In this document: piece after piece, positions 61,207 through 64,000 of the stretch
Layout: every line of letters begins with the position of its first letter
Numbering within the stretch: the first letter of the stretch is position 1
Assembly (NCBI RefSeq): GCF_006384975.1
Contig: NZ_CP021645.1
Span: 1,826,001 to 1,890,000 of the forward strand
Reading direction: 5' to 3'
DNA: 64,000 bases
Source of the DNA: Pseudomonas oryzihabitans
GTDB taxonomy: Bacteria > Pseudomonadota > Gammaproteobacteria > Pseudomonadales > Pseudomonadaceae
Made by a program: the position numbers and the translations under genes
The notes under the pieces: generated by a model
What the model saw: the letters and a program-made list of their open reading frames with translations, nothing else
The model's database searches: none
What the model was told of the DNA's origin: nothing

Positions 61207-62292
61207 TTAGCCGTGCTCCTTCTCGAATTCGGCCAGGTAGGTCACCAGGGCCTGGACGGCCTCTAGGGTAACGGCGTTGTAGATGGAGGCACGCATGCCG
61301 CCCACCGAACGATGCCCTTGCAGGTACAGCAGGCCACGCTCGTCGGCGCCCTTGAGGAAAGCCTTGTCCAGGCGCTCGTCGGCCAGGCGGAAGGGCACGT
61401 TCATCCAGGAGCGATCATTCTTGGCGATGGGATTGCTGTAGAAGTCGCTGCCATCGATGAAGCCGTACAGCAGGTCCTTCTTCTGGCGATTCAGGCGCTC
61501 CATGGCGGGTAGGCCACCCTGCTCCTTGAGCCACTTGAAGACCAGGCCCGAGAGGTACCAGGAGAAGGTCGCCGGGGTGTTGTACATGGAGCCGTTGTCG
61601 GCCTCGACCTTATAATCGAGCAGCGTCGGGCAGGCGACGCGGGCGCGACCCAGCAGGTCTTCGCGGACGATCACCACCACCAGACCGCTGGGCCCGATGT
61701 TCTTCTGGGCGCCAGCGTAGATCAGGCCGAAGCGCGAAACGTCCAGCGGACGCGACAGGATGTCGGAAGAGGCATCCGCCACCAGGGGCACGTCGCCGAC
61801 TTCCGGAATCCAGTCGAACTCCAGGCCGCCGATGGTCTCGTTGGGCGTGTAGTGGACGTAGGCAGCGTCCTTGGACAGCTGCCATTCGTTCTGCCCGGGA
61901 ATGGCGAAGTAGTCGTACTGCTTGGCACTCGCCGCGACGTTGACGGCGCCGTAATGCTGCGCCTGCTCGATGGCCTTGCGCGACCAGATGCCGGTATCGA
62001 TGTAGTCGGCCTTGCCGCCCTCGGGCATCAGGTTCATCGCCAGCTGGGCGAATTGCAGGCTGGCGCCGCCCTGCAGGAACAGCACCTTGTAGTTGTTGGG
62101 GATGACCAGCAGCTCGCGCAGGTCGGCCTCGGCCTGAGCGGAGATGGCGGTGAAGTCCTCACCGCGGTGACTCATCTCCATCACCGACAGGCCTCGCCCC
62201 TGCCAATCCAGCAGATCGGCCTGGGCCTGGCGCAGCACAGCTTCGGGCAGGGCCGCCGGACCGGCGCAGAAGTTGTAGGCACGCTTGCTCAT
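61207..62292 (-). CDS. serC: phosphoserine aminotransferase
   Basis: A 361-residue class V aminotransferase for serine and pyridoxine synthesis. The opening RAYNFCAGPAALPEAVL, SHRGEDF, the phosphate-binding QGGASLQF (74-81) and the PLP lysine K197 in YAGAQKNIGPSG are all present. The start overlaps the gyrA stop as ATGA. It forms the gyrA-serC-pheA unit typical of Pseudomonas. Confidence 0.96.
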   Translation of the reverse strand: MSKRAYNFCAGPAALPEAVLRQAQADLLDWQGRGLSVMEMSHRGEDFTAISAQAEADLRELLVIPNNYKVLFLQGGASLQFAQLAMNLMPEGGKADYIDTGIWSRKAIEQAQHYGAVNVAASAKQYDYFAIPGQNEWQLSKDAAYVHYTPNETIGGLEFDWIPEVGDVPLVADASSDILSRPLDVSRFGLIYAGAQKNIGPSGLVVVIVREDLLGRARVACPTLLDYKVEADNGSMYNTPATFSWYLSGLVFKWLKEQGGLPAMERLNRQKKDLLYGFIDGSDFYSNPIAKNDRSWMNVPFRLADERLDKAFLKGADERGLLYLQGHRSVGGMRASIYNAVTLEAVQALVTYLAEFEKEHG

Positions 62293-64000
62293 CGCTCGTC
62301 ATCCTCGTCGGGAAGGTCATCGCTCGGCACGTCGCTGGCGCCGGGCAGCACGTCATCTTGATCCGGTTCGTGGCTGTCGACCGGCAGTTCCTTGTCGAGC
62401 ACCTCGTCGCCGAGTTCGGCTTCGTGGTCCAGCAGCTCTTCGTCCACCGAAGGCTCCTGCACCCGCTCCAGGCCCACCAGCTTCTCGCCTTTGCCGAGCT
62501 TGATCAAGGTCACGCCCTGGGTGTTACGACCAGTCCGGGAGATACCCTCGACCGGCGTCCGCACCAGGGTGCCCTGGTCGGAGATCAGCATGATTTCCTC
62601 GCCGTCCAACACCTGGATGGCGCCGATCAAGGGACCGTTACGCTCGTTGATGACCATGGCGATCACGCCCTGGCCACCGCGACCGCGCTGCGGGTATTCG
62701 GCCATGGCGGTACGCTTGCCGAAGCCGTTGAGGCTGGCGGTGAGGATCTCGGCGCCCGGCTCGGGGATCAGCATGGAGATCAGGCGCTGGCCTTCGGCCA
62801 GACGCATGCCGCGCACGCCGCGGGCGGTACGGCCCATGGTGCGCACGTGACGCTCCTTGAAACGGATGACCTTGCCGCCATCGGAGAACAGCATGACCTC
62901 ACGGGCGCCATCGGTGATGGCGGCGGCGATCAGGCTGTCGCCCTCTTCCAGTTTCAGCGCGATCAGGCCGTTGCTGCGCGGACGGCTGAATTGCACCAGC
63001 GGAGTCTTCTTCACGGTACCGTTGCGGGTAGCCATGAAGATGTAGGCACCGGTGGGCTCGTCCTGGCCGGCGTCGAGAACCTCGCCCTCCTCGCCTTCGC
63101 TCTCGACGTCGTCTTCCACCAGCACGGCGTCTTCGATGTCCAGGTTGTCGTCCTGCTCGCCCAGATCCTCCTCACCGATAGGCGCCTGCTGGCGCACGGC
63201 TTCCAGGTCGACCGGCAGCATGGCGGTGATGCGCTCGCCTTCGGCCAGCGGCAGGAGGTTCACCAGCGGACGGCCACGGGCGGCGCGGGAGGCCTCGGGG
63301 ATCTCGTAGGTACGCTTCCAGTAGACCTTGCCCAGGCTGGAGAACAGCAGCAGGGTGGTATGGCTGTTGGCGACCAGCAGGTGTTCGATGTAGTCCTCGT
63401 CCTTGACCGCCGAGGCCGAGCGGCCGCGACCGCCACGGCGCTGCGCCTGGTAGGCGTGCAGCGGCTGGGACTTGGCGTAGCCGCCATGGGAGATGGTGAC
63501 GACGCGGTCTTCCTCGGTGATGAGGTCGGCGATGGTCAGGTCCACCTGGGAGGCGACGATCTCGGTACGACGCTTGTCGCCGAACTCGGCCTTGACCTTT
63601 TCCAGCTCTTCGCGGATGACTTCCATCAGCCGCTCGGGGTTGGTGAGGATGCGGATCAGCTCGCCGATCTGCTGCAGGATCTCCTGGTACTCGGCGATGA
63701 GCTTCTCGTGCTCCAGGCCGGTCAGGCGGTGCAGACGCAGATCCAGGATGGCCTGGGCCTGTTCGGGCGAGAGGTGATACTTGCCCTCGTGCAGGCCGTA
63801 TTGCTCGGGCAGGTCGTCCGGCCGGCAGGAATCGGCACCGGCGCGCTCGACCATCTCGCGTACCGCGCTGGACTCCCAGGGCGTGGCGATCAGGCGCTCC
63901 TTGGCTTCGGCCGGGGTCGGCGAAGTCTTGATCAGCTCGATGACCGGATCGATGTTGGACAGGGCGACCGCCTGGCCTTCGAGGATGTGGCCACGCTCGC
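62289..64000 (-). CDS. gyrA: DNA gyrase subunit A, C-terminal part (N-terminus beyond window)
   Basis: About 570 codons of GyrA, open at the window edge. Visible are the end of the breakage-reunion domain (ILDLRLHRLTGLEHEKLI) and the beta-pinwheel. The GyrA-box QRRGGRG, which tells gyrase from topoisomerase IV, is present near 63435, and QRGRGGQG is a later blade. An acidic insert at about 63060-63180 (with EEDLGEQDDNLDIEDAV) and an acidic C-terminal tail are present. The stop is in the ATGA overlap with serC. Confidence 0.96.
   Translation of the reverse strand, partial: ERGHILEGQAVALSNIDPVIELIKTSPTPAEAKERLIATPWESSAVREMVERAGADSCRPDDLPEQYGLHEGKYHLSPEQAQAILDLRLHRLTGLEHEKLIAEYQEILQQIGELIRILTNPERLMEVIREELEKVKAEFGDKRRTEIVASQVDLTIADLITEEDRVVTISHGGYAKSQPLHAYQAQRRGGRGRSASAVKDEDYIEHLLVANSHTTLLLFSSLGKVYWKRTYEIPEASRAARGRPLVNLLPLAEGERITAMLPVDLEAVRQQAPIGEEDLGEQDDNLDIEDAVLVEDDVESEGEEGEVLDAGQDEPTGAYIFMATRNGTVKKTPLVQFSRPRSNGLIALKLEEGDSLIAAAITDGAREVMLFSDGGKVIRFKERHVRTMGRTARGVRGMRLAEGQRLISMLIPEPGAEILTASLNGFGKRTAMAEYPQRGRGGQGVIAMVINERNGPLIGAIQVLDGEEIMLISDQGTLVRTPVEGISRTGRNTQGVTLIKLGKGEKLVGLERVQEPSVDEELLDHEAELGDEVLDKELPVDSHEPDQDDVLPGASDVPSDDLPDEDDER

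Overview
The window is a 64 kb piece of a high-GC Pseudomonas chromosome. FleQ, AmrZ, the FlgB-L set and CheV/CheR resemble P. aeruginosa or P. putida proteins along their whole length, and the flagellar gene order is the Pseudomonas one. A pentose-phosphate operon with a transaldolase-glucose-6-phosphate isomerase fusion suggests the P. oryzihabitans / P. psychrotolerans side of the genus. That placement is inference.

Left part (1-7.8 kb): a beta-alanine or omega-amino-acid catabolic pair (transaminase plus mmsA, cut by the window edge), an acyltransferase, a LysR regulator, and an SDR divergent from a second LysR gene. A complete IS3-family element (6342-7593) has truncated that second LysR gene. 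A cluster of dispersed hairpin repeats follows. From 7.8 to 16.1 kb a tightly coupled operon on the minus strand reads tkt, tal-pgi, gnd, zwf, HAD phosphatase. Together these cover the oxidative and non-oxidative pentose phosphate route apart from lactonase and the ribulose-phosphate isomerase and epimerase.

Middle part (16.4-48.9 kb): one continuous flagellar and chemotaxis region. On the minus strand, in transcription order, it holds cheV-cheR, flgBCDE, flgFGHIJKL, a glycosylation pair (a PseB-like chimera and a 1559-residue multidomain glycosyltransferase), two tandem fliC genes, flaG, fliD, fliS, fliT, fleQ and fleSR. flgA, flgM, flgN and a PilZ protein lie on the plus strand. Near-consensus sigma54 sites precede flgB and flgF, with weaker ones before flgA and fleS. 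Sigma28 sites precede flgM and each fliC, so the regulatory hierarchy can be read from the DNA. The two flagellin genes are identical over about 1.15 kb, including the variable centre, but differ at their 3' ends and flanks.

Right part (48.9-64 kb): an MFS transporter, then a compact seven-gene operon (50.3-56.9 kb). It encodes two glycosyltransferases, an FAD oxidoreductase, a polytopic membrane protein, an NAD-binding epimerase-like protein, a TIM-barrel isomerase and a small 4-TM protein. It lies just downstream of tRNA-Arg(CCT) and is the best candidate for an undescribed glycan-building system. Then come amrZ, mgtE, a small secreted protein, and pheA, serC and gyrA (gyrA cut by the window edge).
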